From CAYYIS01 sp964470965 (GTDB lineage Bacteria; JAAXHH01; JABIQT01), in the NCBI GenBank assembly GCA_964470965.1, contig CAYYIS010000037.1, positions 1 to 47,919 of the forward strand: DNA of 47,919 bases. The letters are read 5' to 3'. The notes under the pieces are model-generated. The model saw nothing but the letters and a program-made list of their open reading frames with translations. It did no database searches and was not told the DNA's origin. Both the position numbers and the translations under genes were made by a program. How positions within the stretch are numbered: position 1 is the stretch's first letter; every line of letters begins with the position of its first letter. Shown piece by piece: positions 35,254 to 43,855 of this stretch.

Positions 35254-35368
35254 AGAAGTTTCTCCCTCAACATAACGTTCACGATAATACGGGCGGGAAT
35301 AAAAATAACTCAACCAACGTTTTTCGCTGTAACTCTTCATGATCGGAATGTACAACATACCTCACGGC

Positions 35369-35397
35369 AATATACAGGTGGAAAAGAATGGGAGCAA
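35369..35397 (-). promoter_or_regulatory. Candidate promoter of the S55-peptidase operon
   Basis: Minus strand: -35 TTGCTC (35392-35397), 17-nt spacer, -10 TATATT (35369-35374). It is about 115 nt before the S55-peptidase start, in the divergent region shared with cysE. Confidence 0.4.
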
Positions 35398-35535
35398 CTT
35401 CTTTCTGTACTGGGTTTAATTTGTGTAAAATATTGAATAACATAGTTGGCAGTAGAAATTCAACGGCTGATTTTTGACGACACGGAGAACTCTTACAACG
35501 GTTTGAAAACCGATATTCTATACCGAAGAAAGAGC

Positions 35536-35564
35536 TTGACTTATACCGCCTAGCCATGTATGTT
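35536..35564 (+). promoter_or_regulatory. Candidate distal promoter upstream of cysE
   Basis: Plus strand: -35 TTGACT (35536-35541), 17-nt spacer, -10 TATGTT (35559-35564). Transcription would start near 35571 and give a leader of about 250 nt before cysE. Confidence 0.35.
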
Positions 35565-35729
35565 GGGGGAAATTTTCCAGATGGTTTTTGTTGGGTGAAA
35601 TATCCAGCCTCACAATACCGATTTTCGGTTTACTCAAAATTCAGTTGTGGTCTGGTCGTATCTCAAATTTTTTTTCCGCAGCATCCGAAACGTCCATACA
35701 TGCCAAAATCAAGAATGATGTGAACCAAA

Positions 35730-35760
35730 GATGCCGTGATGCGTTTCACCTTATAGCATC
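35730..35760. promoter_or_regulatory. Inverted repeat before the cysE promoter
   Basis: The repeat GATGC (35730-35734) / GCATC (35756-35760) encloses a second repeat, GTGA / TCAC. It lies just upstream of the -35 of the proximal cysE promoter, so it may be an operator. It could also be chance. Confidence 0.25.
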
Positions 35761-35762
35761 AA

Positions 35763-35792
35763 CTTACACGTCTTTCGAAAAATAGGTATAAT
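35763..35792 (+). promoter_or_regulatory. Candidate proximal promoter of cysE
   Basis: Plus strand: -10 TATAAT (35787-35792, perfect), 18-nt spacer, weak -35 CTTACA (35763-35768). It is about 30 nt before the cysE ATG. Confidence 0.5.
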
Positions 35793-35820
35793 AGACCTCG
35801 CCTCCGAATAGGGATCCAGT

Positions 35821-36777
35821 ATGGCGAAAATTACAGGGTCTTCAAAACAGCAGGGCAAAGATCGGGTTCAGGCGGAAACACGCCAGCAGCTCGCCAACAT
35901 CGCCTCAAGAATTATTACATCCTACGAGGAATTAGGCGGCTGCAACCATCCCGACTGTGCGAACCTTCCGTCGAGAGAACACGTTGTAACAACTTTACAG
36001 AAACTGATTGCCCTCTGTTTCCCTGGATATTCCGGTAATCAACAAATCATGCGGCAGGATATCGCGTTTTTCGTCGATGGCACCGTTGACTCTGTTTATA
36101 TTCAGCTTCGGGAAGAAATCTTCCGTTCGCTCCGGCATAAGGATTACGATGCCGACATGGCCCGGAGGTTCTCGGATCGCGTATGCCTTGAACTACTCGA
36201 GGAAATGCCGCGATTGCGTGCCGTGCTGATGGGCGATGTCCATGCCGCCTATGGTGGTGATCCAGCAGCCATGGATCATGACGAAATTATTTTGAGTTAC
36301 CCCTGTGTCGCTGCGATTGCAACCTATCGTATTGCCCATGAGCTTTACAAAAGACAGACCCCGTTGATTCCCCGGATCATGTGCGAATGGGCACACAGCC
36401 TCACCGGGATAGACATACACCCCGGTGCGAACATCGGGGAGAACTTTTTTATCGATCACGGTACCGGCGTAGTAATCGGGGAGACGACCGACATAGGCCA
36501 GAATGTGAAATTGTATCAGGGTGTCACACTGGGCGCTTTGAGTTTCCGTCGGGAAGCGGATGGGCGCTTGGTAAAAGGGGGGAAAAGGCATCCGACCATA
36601 GAAGATGACGTGGTCATTTATTCCGGTGCAACAGTTCTGGGCGGAGAAACCGTTATCGGTCGGGGTTCCGTGATCGGCGCTAATGTCTGGCTAACCGCGC
36701 CGGTCCCGCCCAATACGAAGGTGACAGTTGGTTATCCAACACAGGAAGTGGTCCAACACAGCGCTCGGACCGCGTAA
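35821..36777 (+). CDS. cysE: Serine O-acetyltransferase
   Basis: 318 residues, longer than typical CysE (about 270) because of an N-terminal helical extension. The N-terminal domain ends with SYPCVAAIATYRIAHELY. The left-handed beta-helix of hexapeptide repeats contains GIDIHPGANIGENFFIDHGTGVVIGETTDIG, with the catalytic His and Asp in the HPGA and DHGTG motifs. It makes O-acetylserine from serine and acetyl-CoA, for cysteine synthesis. AGGGA precedes the ATG by about 7 nt. A small TPR gene follows at 98 nt. The extended N-terminal type is that of the EpsC/SatA group. Confidence 0.93.
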   Translation: MAKITGSSKQQGKDRVQAETRQQLANIASRIITSYEELGGCNHPDCANLPSREHVVTTLQKLIALCFPGYSGNQQIMRQDIAFFVDGTVDSVYIQLREEIFRSLRHKDYDADMARRFSDRVCLELLEEMPRLRAVLMGDVHAAYGGDPAAMDHDEIILSYPCVAAIATYRIAHELYKRQTPLIPRIMCEWAHSLTGIDIHPGANIGENFFIDHGTGVVIGETTDIGQNVKLYQGVTLGALSFRREADGRLVKGGKRHPTIEDDVVIYSGATVLGGETVIGRGSVIGANVWLTAPVPPNTKVTVGYPTQEVVQHSARTA

Positions 36778-36875
36778 AATTGAGCGCATCTGTTACAGGT
36801 CAATCAGGCCTTGTATATTTCCGTCGTTTTTCCTGCTATGCAGGTTTTCATCATATAGTTTGGAGGATTCGTAAT

Positions 36876-37484
36876 ATGTCCCAGAGACGTTTTTCTTTGG
36901 TGGTCTGGGTGATGGTCCTGGCTGTTCTGGTCGGGGGTATCGCGGCCTCTGCGGTTCAGGCTCAGACAGTCGACGAGGCAAAGACCAAGGTAGAAGAGAT
37001 GCCAGAAGATCCGGCCCGGCACTATAACCTCGGTGTAGTGTACTACAAATACGATAAATATAATGATGCCATTGCATCATTCCAAGAGGCCGTGAATCTC
37101 AAAGAAGATTATAAAGAAGCCTACTACAATATGGGCCTCGCCCAGCAGAAGGTGAATCAACACACTGCTGCTATCAAATCTTTGAAATCTGCTACGGACC
37201 ATGACAAAGGTTATGCGGACGCGTTTGCTGCGCTCGGAAATTCCTACCGGAAAAAAGGCCAGAATACCGCGGCTGCTCGGGCTTACAGTTCCGCAATTAA
37301 AATTGTGCCGAACAAGGCCGACTGGCATTACAACCTCGGTATCGTATATCAGACCCAGCAGAATTACCGGAAAGCGCTGGCCGCCTACAAAGATTATATG
37401 AAGCACGAACGCAGCAAGACCTCCAAACGCTACAAGCAAATCGTAGAGCTTGCCAAAACCATAGAAGAGCACTACGTGAACTAA
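36876..37484 (+). CDS. Small secreted TPR protein
   Basis: 202 residues from the ATG at 36876, preceded by GGAGG about 10 nt upstream. The longer frame to 36780 has no ribosome-binding site and lacks the signal at its start. A signal peptide (about 1-29, cleavage near VQA-QT) is followed by about four tetratricopeptide repeats (ARHYNLGVVYYKYDKYNDAIASF, AYYNMGLAQQKVNQHTAAI, AFAALGNSYRKKGQNTAA, WHYNLGIVYQTQQNYRKALAAY) and a basic C-terminal helix. It is probably a periplasmic adaptor protein. It is not the same as the giant TPR proteins. A strong terminator follows. Confidence 0.85.
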   Translation: MSQRRFSLVVWVMVLAVLVGGIAASAVQAQTVDEAKTKVEEMPEDPARHYNLGVVYYKYDKYNDAIASFQEAVNLKEDYKEAYYNMGLAQQKVNQHTAAIKSLKSATDHDKGYADAFAALGNSYRKKGQNTAAARAYSSAIKIVPNKADWHYNLGIVYQTQQNYRKALAAYKDYMKHERSKTSKRYKQIVELAKTIEEHYVN

Positions 37485-37501
37485 ACGGTATTCCCAGTTG
37501 T

Positions 37502-37541
37502 TATAGAAAAGCCCGTTCGTATTCGAACGGGCTTTTCTATA
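37502..37541. terminator. Strong bidirectional hairpin terminator
   Basis: A perfect 18-bp inverted repeat (37502-37519 and 37524-37541) with a 4-nt loop, 17 nt after the TPR stop. The GC core is flanked by A-runs and T-runs on both arms, so it can stop transcription from both sides: the plus-strand TPR gene and the minus-strand operon that ends at 37900. Confidence 0.9.
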
Positions 37542-37899
37542 GGTTTCCCAAAAGAATCATCACCGACTAACCAACTACGCCACAAGTTTCACGGTTTCCA
37601 TGCCCACCGCAATCGTCTAGCGGTTTACGTGATCCTGCAAATTTCCACTTACAAAGATCCCCGGAACGCTTGTATGCTGTCGTCAGTCCATCCGGCACCA
37701 GATTCATTTTCCGTCTGTCTGATCCCGAGTCTAACCCTTGTAATGCAAACATAGAAGTCACCCGGATATCCCGGATAATTCCGTGTTACCTAGTTGGAGA
37801 AAGCTATTCGGCGTTTACTTAACCGGCGAATACGATGGGCGTCAATTTGGTGTGTGCAACTTCCCGCAGGTACTCCGCCGATGATGGTGGCATTTTTTA
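37542..37899. other. Gene-free convergent spacer
   Basis: 358 bp between the terminator and the convergent parvulin-fusion gene. No convincing gene was seen: an open frame of 64 codons (37567-37761, minus) has no ribosome-binding site and no recognisable protein. A weak hairpin near 37806-37834 (TATTCG/CGAATA with one internal mismatch) is the only structure. Confidence 0.5.
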
Positions 37900-39297
37900 T
37901 TATTCTTCCCGTTTAATAATATGATACCCCATCGGTGTTTGAATAATACCGGTAATTTCACCAGCCTTCAGAAACTTCACCGCCTCGTCGAACGCCGGAA
38001 TCATTTCACCTGTGCCAAAAAAGCCCAGGTCACCGCCGTTGGCCGCGCTTGCGTCAGTAGATTTTGTACGGGCCATTTCTATAAAGTCGGCCCCGTTTTT
38101 CAGTTCCAACAGCAACGCCTCCGCCTCCGCTCTCTGCGGTACCACGATGTGTCGTATCCGGGTCTTGTTTGCTTGAATCGCCTCAATATATTCTTTCTGC
38201 TTGTTCCTTATAATCGTCATACTGGACGCCAGTTCGGTAGAATCAGGAGACAATTTGAGCGCCTCTTCATAAAAGGCAATCGCCTGGTCGAAATCTTCCT
38301 GCCGCTCATAGACGAACGCGAGCTCCGCTAAGATACGTGGGTCTCTGGCACCGATATCGAGTATCGCATGGTACTGTTCACGTGCGTCGATTAAACGATT
38401 TTCTTCAACCGCCAGGCGGGCCAGCACCACTCTTGCCCCGAGAAAATCCGGTTTCATCTCCAGAGAACGTTCCCAGTAAGTCCTGGCGCTGTCCGGCATA
38501 TTCTTGGCCTGAAATGCAACGCCTATATTCATGAAAGCTTCCGAATAATCCGCATTATACCTGAGCGCATCGCGCCAAGCCTGGATGGCTTCATCAGCTT
38601 TGTTGGCACCCATAAGCGATACCCCGATGTTCAGAAATATCTTGCTGCGCGTGTCATCATCTACCTGGAGCGCAAGCGCTTTATCGTAGAGTTTTTTCGC
38701 ATCATCAAACCGCTCCGTATCGGAATATAACTTACCCAGATTGGTATAGGCGTCTATATGCATCGAGTCGTGCTCAATGGCGAGCAGGTAGTGCTTTTCC
38801 GCATCCGCCATATATCTACCCTGGCTATACAGCATGGCAAGCGTAGTGTGGGATACCGCCAGTCCAGGCGGTTCTTGAGCTATGGTCTTGAATTGGGCAC
38901 TCGCCCAGGTGAACACCGTGTCGGGATCTACAATTTTCATGCGGCTCTGACCGATGGTGTCGCCGTCGGCAGATGAATGAAACGCATCCAGCGCATCATC
39001 GACGTTGCCCTGCTTATAGTGAATCAGTCCAAGTGTAAGATGCGCCGCGGCGAATTCCGGCGCAATGGACAAGGCATCTATTAGGTGAACTTTGGCGCTG
39101 TCATATTCTCCCGCCACATAGTAGGACGCCCCCAGGTTGCTTTTGGCCAGCGCAACCGCCGTCAGGAATTGCTGGAACACCTGCTGGCGTTCCGCATCGG
39201 AAATAGCCGGAGCCGTTTGCGCCGCCGCCTGAATCGGCAAACCGATCAGGCACAACACAGCCATTATGCTGCCATATGTTTTTACTATTTTCGTCAT
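37900..39297 (-). CDS. TPR protein fused to a parvulin-type prolyl isomerase domain
   Basis: 465 residues. A signal peptide (about 1-27, AVLCLIGLPIQAAAQ) is followed by about eight tetratricopeptide repeats (about 45-370; AAHLTLGLIHYKQGNVDDALDAF, AYTNLGKLYSDTERFDDAKKLYDKAL), then a C-terminal PpiC/rotamase domain (about 382-465): RHIVVPQ, NGADFIEMAR, NGGDLGFFGTGEMIPAFDEAV, TPMGYHIIKREE. Parvulins of the SurA/PrsA type fold outer-membrane or secreted proteins; here TPRs take the place of the usual SurA helical chaperone domain. AAGGA lies about 8 nt before the ATG. It begins 50 nt after the folC stop and may share its transcript. Confidence 0.85.
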   Translation of the reverse strand: MTKIVKTYGSIMAVLCLIGLPIQAAAQTAPAISDAERQQVFQQFLTAVALAKSNLGASYYVAGEYDSAKVHLIDALSIAPEFAAAHLTLGLIHYKQGNVDDALDAFHSSADGDTIGQSRMKIVDPDTVFTWASAQFKTIAQEPPGLAVSHTTLAMLYSQGRYMADAEKHYLLAIEHDSMHIDAYTNLGKLYSDTERFDDAKKLYDKALALQVDDDTRSKIFLNIGVSLMGANKADEAIQAWRDALRYNADYSEAFMNIGVAFQAKNMPDSARTYWERSLEMKPDFLGARVVLARLAVEENRLIDAREQYHAILDIGARDPRILAELAFVYERQEDFDQAIAFYEEALKLSPDSTELASSMTIIRNKQKEYIEAIQANKTRIRHIVVPQRAEAEALLLELKNGADFIEMARTKSTDASAANGGDLGFFGTGEMIPAFDEAVKFLKAGEITGIIQTPMGYHIIKREE

Positions 39298-39346
39298 AAT
39301 CTCAATCCTTGATTTATCAGGACGAATTCACGTATTCGCCCGAAAC

Positions 39347-40696
39347 CTATCGACTCATCATTTCTTCAGGCACGAGATTGTGAAGGACCTCTATCGTTTC
39401 TCCCACCAGATAAAAACTACCGGTAACACAGATAACACCTTCCGGCCCCGATATCGCCTGCGCCAGATCCAAAGCCTCCCGAACGGTGGATGTAATCGTC
39501 ACCGGTTTGCCAGAGACTTTCAGTAACGCCGCAACCGATTCTGGCTCCGCCTGGCGCTTCCGGACCACCTGTCGGCGTGTTACGATGAACGCATCCCCAG
39601 TGGATGACAATACGCCACAGATACCCGCCACATCCTTGTCCTGTTGCAGAGACAGAATTACAATAATACGGCGTTCCGAAAACAGTGTTTGCAGTGTCTG
39701 CACGAGTGTCTGGGCCGACAGTACATTGTGGGCGCCATCGAGAATGATGCAGGGGTCTTCCTGTATCACCTGCAAACGCCCTGGTATGAGAGCGTCCTTC
39801 AATCCCCCGGCAATGGCTTCTGAGGAAATCGGCAGACCGCCGCGCTTCAAGGTCTCGACCACACCGATGGCGGTAGTGGCGTTAGTAACTTGATAGGCAC
39901 CCATGAGCGGGATATTCAGGTCGTGATACGAATCGGTTTGACTCTCCACATCGAACACCTGCCGCTTTCTGTCTGTATGGCGTATCATGTAGTGGAGATC
40001 TACACCCACCTGTGTGAGTGGGCTGTCCAGAGCGGCACAGACCTCCTGAATAACCGCCAGAGCCTCAGGTTCCTGGGGGCCAGAGATCGTCGGGACACCC
40101 CGCTTGATGATACCGGATTTCTCGCCGGCGATCTCGCTCAGCGTCGTACCGAGGCGGTCGGTATGGTCCAGGCCGATCGGTGTAATCACCGCCGCTTCAG
40201 GCATCAGAACATTGGTTGAATCCAGACGACCTCCCAGGCCTACCTCAACGACTGCCAGGTCGACCTCCTGTTCAGCAAAATACAAAAACGCCAAAGCGGT
40301 CCAAACATCGAAAAAGCTAGGCGGCGTCTCATTATCTCGGAGAAACCCATCGAGGACGGGCCGAGCCTTATCTATCAGTCTGCAAAATTCTTTTTTCGAT
40401 ATTTTCTGGCCGTTCACGACAAGACGTTCACGGTAGGTGACCAGATGGGGCGATGTGTACAGGCCGACGCGGCAACCGCTCTTTTGAACCATAAAAGCTG
40501 TCATGACCGCGGTGGAGCCCTTTCCCTTGGTACCGGTCACATGTACCGATGGCCACCGCTGTTCCGGATGATCCAGCCGTTCCAATAATCCTTCTATCAG
40601 GCCCAGCGTGCGTGCTTCAGGTGCTGCGCCGGGTAATTTCTCATAATCCACAAAGCTATATAGATACTGAAGGGCTTTCTGATAATCTGGCACCAT
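39347..40696 (-). CDS. folC: Folylpolyglutamate synthase / dihydrofolate synthase
   Basis: 449 residues. The FolC P-loop GTKGKGS is at 55-61 and the ligase motif VVEVGLGGRLDSTN is present. TPIGLDHTDRLGTTLSEIAGEKSGIIKRG is the conserved Mur-ligase central segment. It adds glutamates to folate (and usually glutamate to dihydropteroate). The ATG overlaps the stop of the upstream YheC/D gene (TAATG), so the genes are coupled. Confidence 0.95.
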   Translation of the reverse strand: MVPDYQKALQYLYSFVDYEKLPGAAPEARTLGLIEGLLERLDHPEQRWPSVHVTGTKGKGSTAVMTAFMVQKSGCRVGLYTSPHLVTYRERLVVNGQKISKKEFCRLIDKARPVLDGFLRDNETPPSFFDVWTALAFLYFAEQEVDLAVVEVGLGGRLDSTNVLMPEAAVITPIGLDHTDRLGTTLSEIAGEKSGIIKRGVPTISGPQEPEALAVIQEVCAALDSPLTQVGVDLHYMIRHTDRKRQVFDVESQTDSYHDLNIPLMGAYQVTNATTAIGVVETLKRGGLPISSEAIAGGLKDALIPGRLQVIQEDPCIILDGAHNVLSAQTLVQTLQTLFSERRIIVILSLQQDKDVAGICGVLSSTGDAFIVTRRQVVRKRQAEPESVAALLKVSGKPVTITSTVREALDLAQAISGPEGVICVTGSFYLVGETIEVLHNLVPEEMMSR

Positions 40697-41883
40697 TATG
40701 AAGCCACTCCCGTGCAGGATACCAGCGTGGACGCATATCGGAACGGCCTCGAAACGGAACGCTGACGGATTTCGAGATATCGCTGCCTGTCAGCTTCTGG
40801 TACATCTTCACTGTGGGCAATCCGTTTAAAGGAGGCACGCCCTGGTTTGGCATTGATTTCTATTACCTTGGGCCGTCCACTTACATCCGGAATAATATCT
40901 ATGCCCAATTCACCGAACGCACCGACGGTTTTCTCCAGTTCCCGGCAGACCTTCAGACAGATGTTCCGGATCGATGATAGTATCGCCTGTCGCTGCGATG
41001 TACCGTAAACCGCATCCAGCACCGGTTCCACTAATTCCGCCCGGGCTCCGGTGCTGAGATTGGTGGTTGGCGCGTCCGTCTGGCCGACTCTTGCGACGAT
41101 GCCTGTAAGGTCCCACTCGCGATGCTCATCCTTCTGCATGATAGCCCGTATGTCGAATCGGTGAGAACACCGGGCGCCGGGTAGCTCCGGAGAAATACCC
41201 TGCTGTATCAGATAGGTGTTTTCACAGTTGACGGGATTACCGGTCAGGAACGAAGCCGCCCGTATCAGGTGTTGTACGGATCGCACCGAGAACCTGCTGA
41301 GCTTGTACCGTAAGAGGAACTTATTCCGGGCTGCACGCCCGATCTCTAAAATACCGTCTCCATTGGATCCGTTTACAGGTTTCAGAAACAGATAATCATA
41401 TCGGTCCAGGTAAGTCTGTATCGAACAATTATCAGCAAATGTGGTGTCCGGTAGGGGAATCCCACATCCGCTTAAATAACTGTGCGATCCCATTTTATCG
41501 GAGGCAAATCGTAGAAGTTCCAAAGGATTAATGAACGGGATACCCGCACCCATCAGACGGGTTCGTACACGGTTTAAGGATGGCGTATAGGTTGGATCGA
41601 ACATTGGTCCGCGATCGTAGATCACATCCGGCATTGCCATTTGGACCCGTTCATGCCATCTCCCCTCGTTCCAAGTCGCGGCCGTGACCGTGTCATTCAC
41701 TGGATCAACGTCGTCCGCCTCGAATACAACAGCGCGAATACCCAGGGAATCCGCGGCCTCGGCGCATTCCGAAAAGTAGCTCGTTGGAAGTCCGAACAAC
41801 CGACTCGGATCATTCGGTGTTCGGCGACTCAAAATTCCAACCGTTGCGCGAACGGTTGGATCGATTACCATGCGATCACTCAT
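40696..41883 (-). CDS. YheC/YheD-family ATP-grasp protein
   Basis: 395 residues. The C-terminal two-thirds is an ATP-grasp fold of the YheC/YheD family (annotated as spore-coat-associated in Bacillus): YLFLKPVNGSNGDGILEIGR as the Lys/Gly loop, FDIRAIMQKD for the central strand, and LGIDIIPDVSGRPKVIEINAKPGR for the Mg-binding Asp/Glu/Asn. The N-terminal part (about 1-120) is the small YheC/D extension. The product is not known for the family. There is no spore gene around it; neighbours are a sugar kinase and folC. The ATG overlaps the kinase stop as ATGA, suggesting translational coupling. Confidence 0.8.
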   Translation of the reverse strand: MSDRMVIDPTVRATVGILSRRTPNDPSRLFGLPTSYFSECAEAADSLGIRAVVFEADDVDPVNDTVTAATWNEGRWHERVQMAMPDVIYDRGPMFDPTYTPSLNRVRTRLMGAGIPFINPLELLRFASDKMGSHSYLSGCGIPLPDTTFADNCSIQTYLDRYDYLFLKPVNGSNGDGILEIGRAARNKFLLRYKLSRFSVRSVQHLIRAASFLTGNPVNCENTYLIQQGISPELPGARCSHRFDIRAIMQKDEHREWDLTGIVARVGQTDAPTTNLSTGARAELVEPVLDAVYGTSQRQAILSSIRNICLKVCRELEKTVGAFGELGIDIIPDVSGRPKVIEINAKPGRASFKRIAHSEDVPEADRQRYLEIRQRSVSRPFRYASTLVSCTGVAS

Positions 41884-42857
41884 TCTAAAGTCTGCGCGGC
41901 AAGGGACATCACTTCATCCGCTGTCGACCAGGTCATGTCGCCCTGCTCCGAATAGGATAACGCAGCGAGCGCCGAGGCACAGGAAAGCCCCATTTGCAGG
42001 TCGTCTCTCAGTAACCCGTAGAGCAGGCCGGCATCGAAGGCGTCACCAGCGCCGAGGCGGTCTACCTGCTCTACCGGGTGTGGCCCGGTTCGCAATGTCC
42101 CGGTCTCCTCCGACCATCCGACAGCACCGCCCGTGGCAAGCGTTACGACCACGGTTCGGCAATCGAATCGTTCCCGAAGCTGCGTGATCATCACTTCGAC
42201 AGGCGCTTCGATATTATACAACAAGCGAATATCCGCCTCTGTAGATATCAGAATGTCGACCTCTTCGAGGATCGGGCTCAATGTCGACGACGCCTGCTCG
42301 GGCGACCAGAGTTTGGCACGGTAGTTAACGTCCATGGAAGTCCGGCCGCCGCGTAGTTTTGTCTCGGTCATGGCTCGCACCGTCAGATCACGGCAGGAGG
42401 CGCTTAGGGCGGGTGTGATGCCGGAAAGATGCATCAGGCGTGTATCGGTCACAACGGGCCAATCGATCTGCTCCGGCATCAGACGGCTCATGGCTGAATC
42501 GGCGCGGTCATAGACCACGCGGCTGCCGCGCGGCGGCGTCCCCGGTTCATAAAAGAATACCCCTACACGTTCGTCTGTCCACACCACGTGTGACACATCC
42601 ACCCCGTGCGTTTCAAGCCTGGTGGTTATCCAACGCCCAACCTGTGTATCGGGCAGCGCCGATACCCACGCCACCCGAACACCAAGCCGGGACAACGCGG
42701 CGGCCATATTGGATTCACTTCCGGCCGGATCCACGTACATCTGATCCGCCTGCTCCAGCATTTCACCACTCTGCGGCGAAAACCGTAGCATACATTCGCC
42801 GATGGTTACGACATCGTAGGCGGGACTATCATCTCCAGCCAATGCATTCGAATTCAT
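41880..42857 (-). CDS. PfkB-family sugar kinase (2-keto-3-deoxygluconate kinase-like)
   Basis: 325 residues of the PfkB/ribokinase family. TIGECMLRFSP at the N-terminus and DVNYRAKLW near 176-184 are typical of 2-keto-3-deoxygluconate kinases. The catalytic motif DRLGAGDAF is at about 266-274 (base Asp272). The substrate is inferred as a keto-deoxy-sugar acid. No other KDG pathway gene is nearby. It follows oppF by 12 nt and overlaps the YheC/D gene. Confidence 0.88.
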   Translation of the reverse strand: MNSNALAGDDSPAYDVVTIGECMLRFSPQSGEMLEQADQMYVDPAGSESNMAAALSRLGVRVAWVSALPDTQVGRWITTRLETHGVDVSHVVWTDERVGVFFYEPGTPPRGSRVVYDRADSAMSRLMPEQIDWPVVTDTRLMHLSGITPALSASCRDLTVRAMTETKLRGGRTSMDVNYRAKLWSPEQASSTLSPILEEVDILISTEADIRLLYNIEAPVEVMITQLRERFDCRTVVVTLATGGAVGWSEETGTLRTGPHPVEQVDRLGAGDAFDAGLLYGLLRDDLQMGLSCASALAALSYSEQGDMTWSTADEVMSLAAQTLE

Positions 42858-42869
42858 ATAAGGTGGCTT

Positions 42870-43838
42870 CTACGCGTAATGACACGATACCCAGTGACCC
42901 TGTTCATCCTTTTTCAGTTGCGGCTCGTGTTCTTTGCAGTCCGGTTTGGCGATCGGGCATCGCGTGTGGAACCTGCAGCCCGAGGGCGGATTCACAGGAC
43001 TCGGTACATCGCCCGTGAGCTGTATACGTTTCTTACGCCGATGTCGGTTAATTTCCGGAACAGCGGACAACAGGCTCTGTGTGTAGGGATGGCGGGGATT
43101 TTCAGTGACGGCTGCCGTGGGCCCTAGTTCGATCAGTTTCCCGAGGTACATCACACCGATGCGCTCACTGATATGGGCAACTACGGCAAGGTTATGGGCT
43201 ATGAAAAGATACGTAAGCCCCAGCTCCTTCTGTAGATCGTTGAGCAGGTTCAAAACTTGGACCTGAATGGACACATCAAGCGCGGATACCGGTTCATCAC
43301 ATATTATAAGCTTCGGATGCAGTGCTATCGCCCGTGCAATACCGATGCGCTGACGCTGGCCGCCGCTGAATTCATGAGGATAGCGATCGATAAACGCCTC
43401 ATTCAAGCCCACCAGATTCATCAGTTTTATAACCTGCTCCCGGCGTTCATCTTTTGTCCCGACCCGATGTATATCTAACGGTTCCTGCACGATGCCGCCT
43501 ACCGTCATCCTCGGATCAAGAGAAGCGTAAGGATCTTGAAATATCATCTGGAGGCGTTTTCGAACAGGCTTTAGTTCATTGTCGGACAGGGCGGCCAGAT
43601 CCCGATTTTCGAACATGACCTGACCCGACGTGGGACGATGCAACTGCAACACCGTCAATCCAAGGGTGGATTTCCCGCATCCGCTCTCGCCGACCAGGCC
43701 AAACGTTTCGCCGGGATCGATAGAAAACGAAACGCCGTCCAGCGCACGCACGATATCCGGCTCACGGCCACGCCCCATGGCGTGTTCCAGTTCGAAGTGC
43801 TTAGTGAGATTGTTTATGGTTAACAATGGTTCCGTCAA
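42870..43838 (-). CDS. Oligopeptide/dipeptide ABC transporter ATPase (OppF/DppF type)
   Basis: 322 residues from a TTG start at 43838, chosen because GGAGG lies 5 nt upstream and the product then begins MTEPLLTINNLTKHF. An in-frame ATG at 43856 (TGATG overlap with the previous stop) is the alternative. Walker A is GESGCGKST (about 50-58), followed by FQDPYASLDPRMT (Q-loop) and SGGQRQRIGIARAI. The C-terminal OppD/F region ends with cysteines in CRFHTRCPIAKPDC, then VSC, a pattern that can bind an iron-sulfur cluster in this family. It pairs with OppD, but no permease or binding protein is in the window. Confidence 0.92.
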   Translation of the reverse strand: MTEPLLTINNLTKHFELEHAMGRGREPDIVRALDGVSFSIDPGETFGLVGESGCGKSTLGLTVLQLHRPTSGQVMFENRDLAALSDNELKPVRKRLQMIFQDPYASLDPRMTVGGIVQEPLDIHRVGTKDERREQVIKLMNLVGLNEAFIDRYPHEFSGGQRQRIGIARAIALHPKLIICDEPVSALDVSIQVQVLNLLNDLQKELGLTYLFIAHNLAVVAHISERIGVMYLGKLIELGPTAAVTENPRHPYTQSLLSAVPEINRHRRKKRIQLTGDVPSPVNPPSGCRFHTRCPIAKPDCKEHEPQLKKDEQGHWVSCHYA

Positions 43839-43855
43839 AGTTTCCTCCTCACACA

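Noticed and set aside
37565..37590. A tRNA-like string (GTTGGTTAG) on the minus strand.
   Set aside because: No acceptor stem, anticodon stem or TTC arm can be built around it.
37567..37761. A 64-codon open frame on the minus strand in the convergent spacer.
   Set aside because: No ribosome-binding site, no recognisable protein features, and it lies just beyond the shared terminator; likely chance.
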